Shown here: positions 12,301 through 24,177 of the stretch, piece after piece
How positions within the stretch are numbered: the stretch's first letter is position 1
How the letters are laid out: every line of letters starts with the position of its first letter
Assembly (NCBI GenBank): GCA_009363875.1
Contig: CM018690.1
Coordinates: 33,795,445 to 33,859,444, forward strand
Reading direction: 5' to 3'
DNA length: 64,000 nt
DNA from: Mikania micrantha
Taxonomy: Eukaryota > Streptophyta > Magnoliopsida > Asterales > Asteraceae
Position numbers and translations under genes: made by a program
Notes under the pieces: model-generated
The model's input: the letters and a program-made list of their open reading frames with translations, nothing else
Database searches by the model: none
What the model was told of the DNA's origin: nothing

Positions 12301-14334
12301 TGTCACTCAGCCACCTGGGGATGGTGACATACTGGTCTTTCTCACTGGTCAGGAAGAGATTGAAACAGCTGAAGAGATCCTTAAGCACCGAACACGAGGT
12401 TTAGGGAGTAAAATAGCAGAACTGATAATATGTCCCATTTATGCAAATCTTCCTACTGAACTTCAAGCTAAAATATTTGAAACTACTCCTGAAGGGGCCC
12501 GTAAGGTGGTCCTTGCTACTAACATTGCAGAAACATCTTTAACAATTGATGGTATTAAATATGTGATTGATCCGGGGTTTGTTAAGATGAAATCTTACAA
12601 CCCTCGTACAGGAATGGAATCTTTACTTGTCACTCCTATTTCAAAAGCATCAGCAAATCAACGGGCAGGTCGATCTGGACGAACGGGCCCCGGGAAATGC
12701 TTCAGACTGTATACTGCTTACAACTATTTTAATGATTTAGATGATAACACTGTCCCAGAAATCCAACGGACCAACCTTGCCAATGTTGTCCTCAGTCTAA
12801 AGAGTCTCGGGATCCATGACCTGTTAAATTTCGATTTTATGGACCCTCCGCCTGCTGAGGCATTACTCAAAGCTTTGGAGCTACTCTTTGCCTTGAGTGC
12901 ACTCAATAAACATGGTGAATTGACTAAAGTTGGTAGAAAGATGGCAGAATTCCCACTTGATCCAATGTTGTCCAAAATGATTGTTGCATCTGACAAGTAT
13001 CAATGTTCAGATGAGATCATTTCAATTGCTGCCATGCTGTCGATTGGGAGTTCCATATTTTATCGTCCAAAAGATAAACAAGTTCATGCGGATAATGCTC
13101 GTTTGAATTTTCATATGGGTAATGTTGGAGACCACATAGCACTGCTTAAGGTATGTTGGTAAATACATAAATTTGTACTTTAAAACATTAGTATTTCCAT
13201 TTATAGGCAGCATCAAGTTTGTCTTGTTTACCTTAATCATTATAGGTTTATAGTTCCTGGAAAGAAACAAACTTTTCTACTCAGTGGTGCTATGAGAACT
13301 ACATTCAAGTGAGGAGTATGAAGCGTGCCCGAGACATTAGAGATCAACTGGAGGGTCTTTTAGAAAGAGTTGAAATTGAATTAACATCAAATCCCGGCGA
13401 TTTGGAAGCAATTAAGAAGGCCATAACCTCAGGTTGCACAAAACTTATACTACTTTTAAGCTGGATTTTAACCACCATTGTATTAAACCGTCGTTTAATG
13501 TTCTTTCAGGATACTTCCCTCACTCAGCAAAGATGCAAAAGAACGGATCCTACAGAACCGTTAAACATCCTCAGACTGTTTATATTCACCCCAGCTCTGG
13601 TTTAGCCCAGGTAGTTGGCTTTACATTGTTTTTTTTTTTTTTCGAGTTGTTTTTTTTGACATAAACAGTTCTGTAAAATTGTAAACTGGTCATTTTACAC
13701 AAATGCGACATGTTTTTAACAGAACTCTTAAAGATAAGTTGTTACAAGATTACACCACGGATATCAACTTTTTTAGAATTGTTTTTTTTGACATAAACAA
13801 TCCCTGTGGTCTGTAAAAGAGTAAACTGGTCTTTTTACACAAATGCAACATGTTTTTAACAGAACTCCCAAAGATAAGATGTTAAATGATTACACCATGG
13901 ATGCCAACTTTTTTAGAGTTGTTTTTTTGACATAAACAGTCCCTGTGGGCTGTAAAAGAGTAAACTGGTCATTTTACACAAATGAAACATGTTTTTAACA
14001 GAACTCCCAAAGATAAAATGTTACAAGATTACACTATGGAAAGGCGTCACTTTTAGAACCACATGGACTGTTGATGTAAATTGTAAACATAATTTGATAT
14101 ATAATTTGTGTTGGTTATTGATTTATGGGTTTGCTTTCCATTGTGAAGGTACTTCCAAGGTGGGTGGTATACCACGAGCTCGTCCTGACCTCGAAGGAGT
14201 ACATGCGACAGGTGAGTGAGCTAAAACCCGAGTGGCTTGTGGAAATAGCGCCTCATTATTATCAGCTCAAGGATGTTGAAGATTTGGCATCAAAGAAAAT
14301 GCCACGTGGACAAGGCCGGGCAACGAGGGATTGA
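3385..14334 (+). CDS. DEAH1: DEAH-box pre-mRNA-splicing RNA helicase (Prp2/DHX16/DEAH1 type), 24 exons
   Basis: ATP-dependent RNA helicase expected to remodel the activated spliceosome in the nucleus before the first splicing step. Exons: 3385-3478, 3594-3724, 3839-4021, 4138-4209, 4302-4388, 4611-4644, 4741-4795, 5051-5110, 5284-5355, 6348-6411, 6611-6690, 6816-6883, 6963-7017, 7147-7204, 7289-7357, 7449-7517, 7620-7709, 7973-8059, 11422-11537, 11901-11967, 12104-13150, 13246-13432, 13510-13610, 14149-14334. All have GT-AG borders and sum to 3132 nt, one open frame of 1043 residues, matching the family's roughly 1040. Motifs seen: Walker A GETGSGKT (423-430), TQPRRV (451-456), DEAH (520-523), SAT (552-554), TNIAETSLTI (676-685), QRAGRSGR (723-730), followed by the helicase-associated and OB-fold tail. 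The N-terminus is a PWI-like start followed by an acidic/lysine-rich stretch. Exon 21 is unusually long; intron 18 (3.4 kb) is full of transposon debris. Exact paralogue (DEAH1 or ESP3-like) is not settled. Confidence 0.93.
5574..5799 (-). mobile_element. Solo LTR (Copia-like) in helicase intron 9
   Basis: A 226-bp segment that reads on the minus strand from TGTTGGGTGT to ATACCCAGCA, an imperfect terminal inverted repeat of the TGTTGG type common in Copia LTRs. It is flanked on both sides by the 5-bp duplication TGATT (5569-5573 and 5800-5804). No internal region or second LTR is present, so it is a solo LTR or a very short TRIM remnant. It lies well inside the intron and should not affect the helicase frame. 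Confidence 0.75.
9010..9206. repeat. Fold-back inverted repeat at the broken LINE end
   Basis: Bases 9010-9100 are the reverse complement of about 9115-9206 with only a few mismatches, separated by a 14-bp spacer. Both arms encode the same LINE segment (GANEKEENHVTIGGQ and on to FKYL), one on each strand. This is an inverted duplication of LINE coding sequence, not the element's own terminal repeat. Confidence 0.85.
9010..9735 (-). pseudogene. RTE-like LINE reverse transcriptase fragment, broken
   Basis: Minus-strand frames carry the palm of a non-LTR reverse transcriptase: FIDLEKAYDSV, then LHQGSTLSPFLFA, then the catalytic FADD (about 9330-9342), then a lysine-rich region ending in TTKFKYL. 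This order is typical of plant RTE-clade LINEs. The frame is interrupted by a stop between the LLKSV and FADD segments, and the upstream NQFG segment is in another frame. The endonuclease and 3' end are missing. The 3' side folds back on itself (see the inverted repeat). Confidence 0.85.
9966..10217 (-). mobile_element. Degenerate SINE-like non-LTR element
   Basis: The reverse complement resembles the better-preserved copy at 50208-50457. It shares the ATAGAGAGGCTGCTTCCAATGAGAC segment type, the AATTAGTGC plus CCCCTGAAGGGCC stretch, and the head CACACATATAATGTATATATGTG (in inverse). Borders are approximate. A further short fragment of the same family is near 8580-8690. Confidence 0.55.
13649..14042. 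repeat. Three tandem copies of a ~132-140 bp unit in helicase intron 23
   Basis: Units start at about 13649, 13781 and 13921. Each opens with a T-run plus GACATAAACA, continues through GTAAACTGGTC and ACATGTTTTTAACAGAACT, and ends with a GATTACAC motif. Divergence between copies is modest. No coding potential. Confidence 0.85.
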
Positions 14335-14385
14335 TAAAATCAGTTTTCACAAAGACAAAGAGACGTCAAGAACTATGATGCTGTA

Positions 14386-14391
14386 AATAAA
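14386..14391 (+). terminator. Polyadenylation signal of the helicase gene
   Basis: AATAAA lies 52 bp after the TGA stop (14332-14334), followed by T-rich sequence. Plant poly(A) signals are loose, so the true cleavage site is not fixed. Confidence 0.5.
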
Positions 14392-16719
14392 ATTTTGTAT
14401 ATGTATTTTTGTTGCAAGATAGAGTTGAGTTGTAGGTGTTAATACTAATACTAATTTTATTGTTTAAAAAATTCAAAATTGTGAGTTTAAATAGAGGGAC
14501 TTTAAGGATTATATCTTAATTCTACTTATTTTGTTTACTTAAAGCGTTGGTAAAACTATGTTCTCAAGTTTTATAAACAAAAGAAAAGAGAAAGGAAATC
14601 AAGGAAATAAAAGAAAGAAAGGAGAGAATATATAATTTTATCTCGTGTTCTAAAGTTTTAAGAGAAAAAAAAAAGAAAATTCAACAGCAACGTTCAAAAT
14701 TAACGTTAAATCAAAATAAAAAAGATCTCAAATTATTGACATTTTGATTTTGATGTTAAGAAAATAAGAAATCGTAGGAAATACAATGTTTTCCGGACAT
14801 GAAACCAGACTTTTTACTGGTTCACTGATCGGAATGGTCCGACCGACTTTAGGAATCAAATGACATCATAAATACTTAAAAAATATTAAAAATTAGGTAA
14901 TTATAAGAACATTTAAACAAACATAATTAATGTTTAAACAAATATAATCATATTTAAGAAAATATAAGGTTTAGTTTTAATGTTTTATCATTTAGATTTT
15001 AGGGGAAAAAACCAGTACGACCGCCGTCCGGTTCAGCGATTCAACCGGGTCCCATTGGTAACCAGCCGGTTCAAGTGAGGACGATCCAAAGGCATCAAAT
15101 CAAACCGGTTTTATCACAGGTTTCCGATGCGACTGGCCAGTCCGGTTTGGTCGTGAAAACACTGAGGAAATTAATACAACCCTTGATCATTTATGTTTTA
15201 GTAGACACATATGTCAAAAATTATAATCGCAAAAAAATCACGACTATCGAGTTTCTCCCACCAAATGAAAACGTTAAAAAGAATTTATCATGTTTTAAAA
15301 AGTAAGTTTTAGACGCTTACATGGGTTGAATACAACCACAAAACAATGTATGTAACGAAGAGCATAGGTACAAATAAAGATTTTTTTTATAATTGTGGAA
15401 CTCACTTGCGTGGTAAACCCTTAGGTCTTCTCAATCCCTGACTAATCAGGATAACATGTACAACGCAACCGCAAACAATCGGGTCAATGTCTTTCATGGA
15501 AAACCGTTCTTAACGAGGATAGAACTTGAGATCTCTTAGATTATCCCTTATCCACTTACCATTTCCTTGAAGGTTGACAAAAGAAATTTACTAGCCATTG
15601 AACAAGATTCTGTTCATGTAAGATGTGATTGATACTTATGATGCTTCTAATAATCTTAGCAACCACTGAACAATGGTAAATATAATCATTTAATAATCAT
15701 CATTTGCTATCTGCTTAACAACTTGTAGGATATAATTTGAAAACAACACAATAATTTAATCAAATATGATGACTATAGATAATTTCATCAAAAGATGTGA
15801 TCATATAGCTCTACAAGCCCCCCTTCAAATCTTTCTATACAAATAATTTGAATCCAAAAACTGTCACATGACATTCTCTTATTATTACAAAAATAAATGT
15901 TTATTTTTAAATTTAAATATAAAACTTACAATTAATGTTATTAATAATATACATTATTTATATAAATACACTATTAATACTAATAATCTTATTCTAATAA
16001 AAAAAATGGCAACACTTGACACATCTCACCACCTCATAAACTTTAAAAAATTTTCTCACCTATCTCTCATATTAAATACTAATTAATTGTCTTTTATATT
16101 AAATAAATTAAATCTTAATGATTTTGAATAATTAAATTATACTATTAAATATCAAATATATCATTGTTTTTATAAGAATTTTCAATTATATAATATCTTA
16201 AAATGCAATTTTATAATTCCTAAACTTTGGTTATTTTTAATTCATTATTTTAAGTGTTCATCATTTATTATTTATCAACAATTAATGTTATTAAACATAC
16301 AAATTAATCAAAAATGTTGTTTATAACATATTTGATTTGTTCAACCCATGTAATACATGAGTTTCTAACCTCGTTAATAATATGATAATAAATATCATCT
16401 ATTAAAAACTATGTTTAATGTTATACACACGCACAAATTAAGAAATTTTTTTATAAATTTTTATTTTTAAATTTTTTTAATATAAAAAAGTATAACTAAT
16501 ATTATTATTTTAATTATGTGTGCATTATGATTGGTTTAGTTAATAAGTCAATTCAACTATACCCATCTTAATATTTTTTTGTTTCATCTCTGCATGTGAC
16601 AAACAAATCAATTAAGGAAGGTGGTTATGATGTCAATGCTAATTAATGATGGTGATTAAGGGGTGTGAATTCTTAACATGTCTTGAATACAAAATTTGTG
16701 GGTTTATATTTAGTATAAA
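14392..16719. other. AT-rich intergenic stretch, no gene recognised
   Basis: Short frames at 15075-15305 and 15868-16086 are low-complexity or AT-driven and resemble no family. Bases 14800-15160 are rich in ACCGG/CCGGTT words, as is common in decayed plant transposons, but no ends could be placed. Confidence 0.5.
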
Positions 16720-17286
16720 TTAGGTTAAACCCCGTGTGTTACACGACTTGCATGAATAAAATGTTATATAATTTACAATAAAAAGTTATGTCTTTAAAAT
16801 GCACATGTATTGCAATAGTTAAATGAACATATTTATAATATAAGTTCAATAAAATACAATTTAAATTGTTAATACTTAGAGTCATTAAAAGAAATCATTA
16901 AAAAAATAAACTTTAAAGTGACGATAGTAAATTTTGCTAAGTTAATTCTTAAATATATTGTATTTAACTATGTATTAATGTTTATATGTTATCAATATTA
17001 ATTCTATTAAAATATATATTATCCTATAAATATTTTTGTTATCGTAGTTCAATGAACTTGAATTGCGATTAAATTTAATACATATAAAAAAACTAAGAAT
17101 GAATATTTGGATTTTTTTAAGAAAATAAATTACTATATTAATTGGTCAAATTTGTTAATTAATACTATTAATAAAGAATTATTAACAAATGAATTAATTC
17201 TCCAAATTTAAGGCGGGAAAATGAATAAAAACATGCCTCATTGCATGCCATGTGACAAAAAACCTTCATTTATTATATAAGATAGA
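16720..17286 (-). mobile_element. Small non-autonomous Helitron, uninterrupted copy
   Basis: Read on the minus strand it starts TCTATCTTATATAATAAA and ends with a CGTGTAACACACGG hairpin followed by a short spacer and CTAA, then a T. This is the Helitron pattern: 5' TC, 3' hairpin, CTRR, insertion between A and T, no target duplication. It has no coding capacity. Over most of its length it matches the Helitron at 48259-50834 in the opposite orientation, but lacks that copy's two insertions. Confidence 0.75.
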
Positions 17287-18051
17287 TAGGTTTGGGAAAC
17301 CATGTATTCCACATATTGAATAAGGTATGCTATAATTTGTTAAAACATGCCTTTAAAAAATGAACTTTAGTGTAATAATTATAAATTATGTTAAGTTGAT
17401 AAAACATTTTTTTTTTCAACTGTGCAAATAACCTTTTTATGTTATTAGTAAATATTAACTCAATTAATGTATAATTAGTCATTTAAATATGCTTTTTAGC
17501 ATAATTAAATTATTTTAAATTGTAATTTATTTATATTAATATATGTTTAAAATTAAGAACTAAAACTTAATTTTTTAATATCGCCTATTTTTTTTATTAT
17601 TTTACATATTATATTTTTACCATTCAAGTTATCAAACCACATTAATATTTGAAATTTTTAAAATTTTTGAAGCTTTTAAATAAAAAATGAAAAAATGATT
17701 ATTTAGAAAGATAATAATTAATTTTACATTAAACTCATTTGGATAAAAACATATTAGCCATTATCCATATTCGTGATCCTAATTAATTTCATGTACATTT
17801 GTTTTTTAACTGTAATTTTAAGGTATCAGTACGTGAAAAAATAAAAATAAAAAATTCAAGTCAAGCGATCGTGTTCTTCAACCCTCAAAAACTCGTTTCA
17901 TGTTCGGGTCTATATGTGTCAAACATGACTTTCGGGCTCGGGTCATGTTCAAATTTGTTTTTTTTATAAATTTTCAGGTTTGGGTTCTGTTTGACACGCC
18001 AATCTGGACACACAACCTATTTTTGTAGGCAGGGAAGTGGACAAGTGGTAG
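17287..18051. other. AT-rich intergenic stretch, no gene recognised
   Basis: Nothing coding or structured was recognised. The last bases (CTATG, 18052-18056) are the left target duplication of the outer solo LTR. Confidence 0.5.
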
Positions 18052-18221
18052 CTATGTGTAACAACCGGTTTTTAATAATTAAATTTATTTGAAATAACGA
18101 TTGTGATTGTTATAATTTAAAAGTATATGAGAAATTATGAACGTGGGAGAAAACCGTGCGTGAAACAGAGTTACGGATTGTCCGGAATCACGAAACGAAG
18201 AAAATTACAAAGATGACTCTT

Positions 18222-18342
18222 CGCGGTACGCGAAGGTGGTTTTAAGGTTCCTTCGCAGTACGCGAAGAACCCAAAATATCTGAGAATCCCGAAACTCTTC
18301 GCGGCACGCGAAGAACTTTTTTGCTCTCCTTCGCGCTATGCG
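18222..18342. promoter_or_regulatory. Four CG-rich dyads in the outer LTR
   Basis: Variants of CGCGGTACGCG start at 18222, 18254, 18300 and 18332, giving spacings of 32, 46 and 32 bp. Most are flanked by TTC and GAA, extending the dyad. The spacing pattern matches that of the unrelated-looking gypsy LTRs in this window. A regulatory role is inferred only. Confidence 0.6.
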
Positions 18343-19194
18343 ACGGGTATGGCGGTTTGACAGATTCTTTATCTTATCAAAATTCAAGTAAGAATTTTAA
18401 TTTTTTCAACATTTCGATCATAATTCGACCAGGGGATGAACAGAGCAACTTTTTGTTGCTATATCAGTATTTTAAAGCTACCAGAACGTTCGGATCGAGC
18501 TAGGGTTCGATTCTACAACTCCTGATCGTCGTTTTCATCCGAGAACTTCGTTCAAAAGGGTAACGATTCGATTTCTCCTACTAGTTTACTACTGTGGATT
18601 AAATCTAGTTTTGAATGGATTAATGTGATCATGGGTATTGATTATTGCCTAGTTGATAACTAGGGATTGTTAGAAACGAAGAACTTGATATTTTGATGGT
18701 GAAATCTTCGTTTTAAAGCCGGTATAATGTCCGGTTGTATAACTAGTAGGATGGGTAGTATATGATTTTAAACGAAATATGGATTAAAATCCATGGGTTA
18801 AATATTGATATGAGATGAATTGATGTTAAAAATTATTAACAATTATGATCCTAAATGAATTTTGATTAAAAGAAGTGATTGAGATCATAACTAATATAAT
18901 GAACATCAATTATTTGATGAAATGCCTAAGAGAGGCATGAAATATAATGAATTGTGATATTTGACTAGAACTTGCTAAATATAGTAAGATAGAGTCAATT
19001 ATGTGATAAATTGACTTTGAGGAAGTCAAATCAGTCAAGTGCGTTAAACTTGATTGTATGTGTTATATGTATTGAACATAGTTGTATATGTGTGAATATG
19101 CAACTAGGTGTTGGTGGTGAAAGTTAAGTGACAATTCACAAAAGTGGAAAAGAGGTTGTATGAAGTGAACAACCGTTTGAACCAGGTAAGTTAC

Positions 19195-22157
19195 TGTGAC
19201 ACCTCGTAAAACCCAGGTCAGCAACTCTATTATTTTAATAATAAAGTTTATTATTATTTCATACGTGGCACTAGAATAAGTGCACTTGGTGTGACACGTG
19301 GCACAACAATCTAAACATGCCGATAATTCAAGGAATTATCGCACAACGCACACACGTGTCTTGAATAACGAACGTTGGTGAACGGATCAAACTGTAACAC
19401 AAAACACTGCACTTAGGTTCGGTGAACCTAATTTAGTTAGAACAAGACCGATAAGTCGAGAAACGATGATTGTATTCGAGAAATACGAAGGATTCGGTTC
19501 AAAACATGAAAATTGGGCTTATTGGGCTCAACCGAGACCCATCGCGGTACGCGATGGGCACACCAATTGAGCCTTCGCGGTACGCGAAGCCTGGGCGGGA
19601 GAAATTTGAATTCTCCGAAAAGAGTCGCGGTACGCGACGACCGATCAACTTCCACCACCGCGGTACGCGGCGTGTTTCGGGAACAGAATGATTATTTTAA
19701 TCACCACGGTACGCGGAGAAGCTTTTTGGGCGGTGCCGCGGTACGCGACGCAGCCCTATGCGCAGAATCTTTATAAACTCAAGACTAATCACTCTGCCAC
19801 CTCTCTACCCTCAACCTCTCGACTGAAAACCCCATTCTCGACCATCAACTCCCTGTTACACCATCAAACCTTTTAAGAAACCATTGTTGAGGTCTTTGGA
19901 GCTCGAGATTGGAGATAGGAAGCTTGGGAGCAAAGCTTGGAGCAATACAACGACACCACCATCACTTGTGACGACCCCAGAGCTATTCTCAGGAAGCTTT
20001 CGAGTTTCTCAGGCCTGTTCAAGCATCATCTCGTCAATCCAAGGCTTTGTGAGGTAGTCTCCATGTTCATTCTAGCTTAGAAACACTTGAAATCACGCTT
20101 ACAAGCCATTTTGGCCACATGCATCGCCATCACCACATTTGTCACAAAATTTCTATGTTATGGATCTGTTATTTTGTGATATTGTTACTGATTTGGTGAT
20201 TCCATAACAATCCATGATGATTTTGAATGGTTGAAATGTTGATTTGTTGATTTCATTATGAAATAGGCACTTTAATCAACATGCATGAATGATCTACAAT
20301 GTTTTAGGTGATCTTTCAATATTGAAATGTTGTTATAAGTGTTATTGATGATGTCCCACGTGATTAGAGTGTTGATTTTGGTCAAGAAATGTCAAGGAAT
20401 GTGATTATTACCAAATATGGTAATTTTGGTGCTACTAAGTATGTGTTCTTGATGAAATGACTACATTACATGTTTAGATCTATATGTTATGTTTAGGAAT
20501 GATGTTTAGAAGTTAATATGATGATTATTTGATGCATAGGAATGTTTAGAAATGTCAAAAGTATGATTTTCATGAATGTTACCATAAATAGTAACTTTTT
20601 ATCCCATGTTTGCAAATGGATGATATGTATGATAATGTAATGAGTCTAACATGCTTATTTGGTGATAATATGATGAAATTGAATGATTGTTGATGTTGAA
20701 AGAATAGATTTCGTGTATTACTCATAAGTTACTAAATATAGTAACTTTATTTTGCTAAGTCAATGATTTGTCACATGCTAGTCGTAACGATTATGATTAA
20801 AGGTCTATTTAGGACTAAGTTTATGATGTTAGATGATATTGGTTGTTAAAACTTGATGAAATATGCTTATTTTAGAAACTTTCTAAAAATGGAAACTTTT
20901 ATGCGTAAACTATGCTAAACCGGTTATGTGAAACTATGTGCTATGTGATAACATGCTCATTTAGGATAAATATGCATGTTAGAATAATCGGAATATGATT
21001 TTATGCATAACTTGCCAAATATGGAAACTTTCCTAAAATAGAAGCTTACCATAAATAGTAAGTTTCTTTATCGGAACGATTTTGGTATCCGTACACTTCA
21101 CACAACACTAAACCGCACAATATACGAACCCTTGATCCAAACCGTCACCAACGGGTCGTTAGGTCAAACACGGTCAACACGACCAACACGGTCAACAACG
21201 GTCAACGCGACCCACATAACAACCAGGAGTTGTTAAGACACGAATACGGTCCTGTGAGACCAACACAAATATGATCGCAAACTTATAACGCCTATGTGAT
21301 ATAGGTAACTACTAGCCGGTGAGCTACACTGTTCTCGTAAGAACACAAGCTACTCAAACTCAGGTGAGTTTACAGCCCCACTTTTACTCATTAACTGCTT
21401 TACTAATCTTTGGGGTGAGAATGCTATGCAACTGCTTTAGATATATGACTGGTATGTCACAAAACTATTTTGAGTGTACTATTATCGCATCAAGTCCTCT
21501 CTACCCTTACCGTTAGTTGTGTACAAACAAGTCGTTATTACGTAGTACTACTGCGTTTGACTAGCCCCACTCGGCAACAACGTTGACTGGCGGTCATAAC
21601 GAGTGTAATATCGATGTTGATGTCGGGTTCAGCGATGACCCGCAGAGGCAAAAGGGAACAGTCGAGTTTCGGTAAGATGACATGACACACTCTACGGATC
21701 GTAGATCCAACAAAACTATTTAACATACTCAGTATATATGACTGTTTTACTGCTTTCAAATACTTAAACCTGTGAACTCACCAACTTTATAGTTGACACT
21801 TTTTCGCATGTATTCTCAGGTAACTAGTGGACTGCAAGCTAGGATGCGCACAAGGATACATTAAGGAGTCTGACTTGCATATAGACTCTTGTCCTAGGCT
21901 TTTGTTTGCATTGATTGATTTGAAACAATTTAAACAATGTAGTGTCTGATACACTTTATTATCCGCTGCAACAATTTATACTTCCGCTGATTAACATTTG
22001 CATTTCCGCTGTTTATATATTAAACCTGTGTTGTTTTTACAAAACTGTTTGTTTGTGTAACTCATATAGAGTCGTTCTATATGACCATGAGCTGTGATCC
22101 TGGCCACGTCACACCCACGTGGACTAACACCACGAGTGGGAATTTGGGGGTGTGACA
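19195..22157 (+). mobile_element. LTR 1 of the tandem Ty3/gypsy array (2963 bp)
   Basis: Begins TGTGACACC and ends GGTGTGACA. Preceded by target duplication GTTAC (19190-19194). It holds a six-dyad array, a TATA box (19772-19777), and a long AT-rich leader rich in TTAC/GTAA hairpins. The short frames within are not genes: they recur identically in all three LTRs and match no family. Confidence 0.95.
19543..19777 (+). promoter_or_regulatory. Dyad array plus TATA box, LTR 1
   Basis: CGCGGTACGCG (one variant with CACGG) starts at 19543, 19576, 19626, 19659, 19705 and 19737, spaced 33, 50, 33, 46 and 32 bp. TATAAA follows at 19772-19777, 25 bp after the last dyad. This is where a U3 promoter is expected, so the dyads are candidate binding sites for an activator or repressor. 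Confidence 0.65.
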
Positions 22158-22160
22158 GAC

Positions 22161-22172
22161 TGGTATCAGAGC
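22161..22172 (+). other. Primer binding site, copy 1
   Basis: TGGTATCAGAGC three bases after LTR 1 is complementary to the 3' end of initiator tRNA-Met, the usual primer of plant gypsy and copia elements. Confidence 0.9.
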
Positions 22173-22989
22173 TTTGGTTATAGGGAACTAGGTTTGCATG
22201 TAGTGAACTTAGACTATAGCCACTGCTCTACATTAGACACTACACTAGTTTCACACAACACATTATGTGCTTAACTTAAACAATATGCTTTGTGACTTGA
22301 TCTAACTCTTACGAGCATGCATCCGGCACCCTTAGTGGGCGTTAACACTCAACTACACATACGGCCTGTGCAAGGGAATTAGCGAAAAGGCGAACTCTAA
22401 ACCGAAGAGTAAACTCTTCTATGCTATGAAGAAGACTCCTATAGCACAATCCAACTCAAATCGAACGCCTTTTTCCAACCTCTTTCTTGAGTGTAAACCC
22501 AGTCAAATGACGCATGTTTACGGATTGTAACCTTAGTATCGACTCTCAGGAAGCAAAACTTCGAACCCGAGATTGTTAAGTAGCTTGAGATTGAATGAAC
22601 TAGAATGACTGTGTAAGATAAATTGACGATTATGGTGGCCAACGTAATCGTGAATTTATAGGTACATACGAATTCTGGCAAGTTCAATTGATAAGCTACA
22701 ACCAGCTGGGAAACTGTATAGTACACCTCTGGAAGTGGAAATTCGAGCTTCGCTGTTTCCACCAAGTAGTTTATTTCTTTATTATATATAGTATTGTACT
22801 ATTGTTAGAACCGAGATGAGCCAGTTGTGCTCATACAAATCATTTTGGTAGCAGTAATCTCGTCAAACCTATGATCCTACTTTTGAAATGATATCTTAAG
22901 CTTATGATATGTTTCCTCCCTACACATGCTAACACGCAATAACTCTAACAGTGAGTAATACAAAACCTATTGTAGATACATACTTACCA

Positions 22990-24177
22990 ATGGCTGGACA
23001 AGGAACGTACGTGCGTACTAGCGATCAATCAATCAATCCCGCTACTATCGAGGCTATGATGGAACAACGGGTTAACAAGGCTATAATGGATTACAAGACT
23101 ACACGCGTAAACAATGAAACGAATAACGAGGCTCACAACAACTTGAGAGGATGCCTATTCAAGACCTTCCTTAGTTATCACCCTCTAACATTCAGGGGGT
23201 CGGAAGGAGCAGGGGGACTCCTCCGATGGATTAGGAAGATTGAGACAATCTTCTGTATGTGCGAGTGCTCTGAGGAGAACAAAGTGAAATTCGCTACCGG
23301 AACTCTAGAGGGACAGGCCCTCATTTGGTGGAATTCACAAGTCCAAAAACTGAGTCTGGAGACCGCTAACTCAATACCATGGGAGAATTTCATTAAGATG
23401 TTGAAGGAAGAATACCATTCTCAGAACGAGATCAAGAAACCAGAAGAGTGTTGGAGTCACAACATGGAAGGATCTGAAATTGAACAATACACCGCTCGAT
23501 TTCACGAATGGTGTAAACAGTGCCCAGAAATGGTGACTCCGGACTACAGAAAGATCGATCCATACGTTAGTGGACTACCTGAACAAATCCGAAACCTAAT
23601 TACCACAACAGATCCCACTCTCATTCAACCCACTATTTGTTTGGCTCATCATCTGACTAACCAAGCGGTAACACAGGGTAAGCTACCCAAGAGGGGTGAA
23701 CACCTGAAGCCTCAAGATCGCAAGCGCAAGTGGGAGTCTAGTCACAACCAAACTCCCTCCCCCTCACAATTGCAATTCCATAACCAGTCAACAACAACTA
23801 GCGACTCTACTGCTACACCATCCAGTACTAAGGGCAAGAATGTCTACCAGGGGAAATACCCTAAGTGCAACAGATGCCCATATCATCACAACGGCCAGTG
23901 TGAACGCTATCGATGTCGGAAATGCGGAAGAAACGGTCACATGGCCAAGGAGTGTAGAAGCAAGCAAGTTGGTAGCAAAGACAACCGGAAAGTCATTAAA
24001 GGGTGTTATAAGTGTGGCAAGCTGGGGCATTGGCGTAGGGATTGCCCACTTCTGAAGAAAGTGGAAAGAAGCACGACAATGAGCAATGCATTTGCAACTA
24101 ACCCTGAAGAAACTAAGGGCGATTCTATCATAATGACCGGTACGTTCTTTTTACATAGTGCCTGTGATTTTATGTAA
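22990..24177 (+). CDS. gag: Gag polyprotein, copy 1 (intact)
   Basis: Structural capsid/nucleocapsid protein of a chromovirus-like Ty3/gypsy element, 395 residues from ATG at 22990. The in-frame upstream codon at 22951 is GTG, not ATG, and the context ACCAATGGCT favours 22990. A retrotransposon-gag capsid region spans about residues 60-190 (conserved IWWN). The basic C-terminal part has a CxxC-HH-C cluster (from about residue 293) and two CCHC zinc knuckles (309-322 and 339-352). The frame ends at a TAA where the protease should follow. Identical to copy 2 in translation. It stays open although pol downstream is ruined. Confidence 0.9.
   Translation: MAGQGTYVRTSDQSINPATIEAMMEQRVNKAIMDYKTTRVNNETNNEAHNNLRGCLFKTFLSYHPLTFRGSEGAGGLLRWIRKIETIFCMCECSEENKVKFATGTLEGQALIWWNSQVQKLSLETANSIPWENFIKMLKEEYHSQNEIKKPEECWSHNMEGSEIEQYTARFHEWCKQCPEMVTPDYRKIDPYVSGLPEQIRNLITTTDPTLIQPTICLAHHLTNQAVTQGKLPKRGEHLKPQDRKRKWESSHNQTPSPSQLQFHNQSTTTSDSTATPSSTKGKNVYQGKYPKCNRCPYHHNGQCERYRCRKCGRNGHMAKECRSKQVGSKDNRKVIKGCYKCGKLGHWRRDCPLLKKVERSTTMSNAFATNPEETKGDSIIMTGTFFLHSACDFM

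Noticed and set aside
19437..19876. Overlapping 60-90 codon frames in the CG-rich part of each LTR
   Set aside because: They arise because the CG dyads lack stop codons in several frames. They recur on both strands and in all LTRs and match no protein family.
22439..22765. 108-codon minus-strand frame in the gypsy 5' leader
   Set aside because: Lies between primer site and gag, has no recognisable domain, and is antisense to the element.
22951..22989. Gag start 13 codons further upstream
   Set aside because: The codon at 22951 is GTG. The first in-frame ATG, in good context, is at 22990 (30630 in copy 2).
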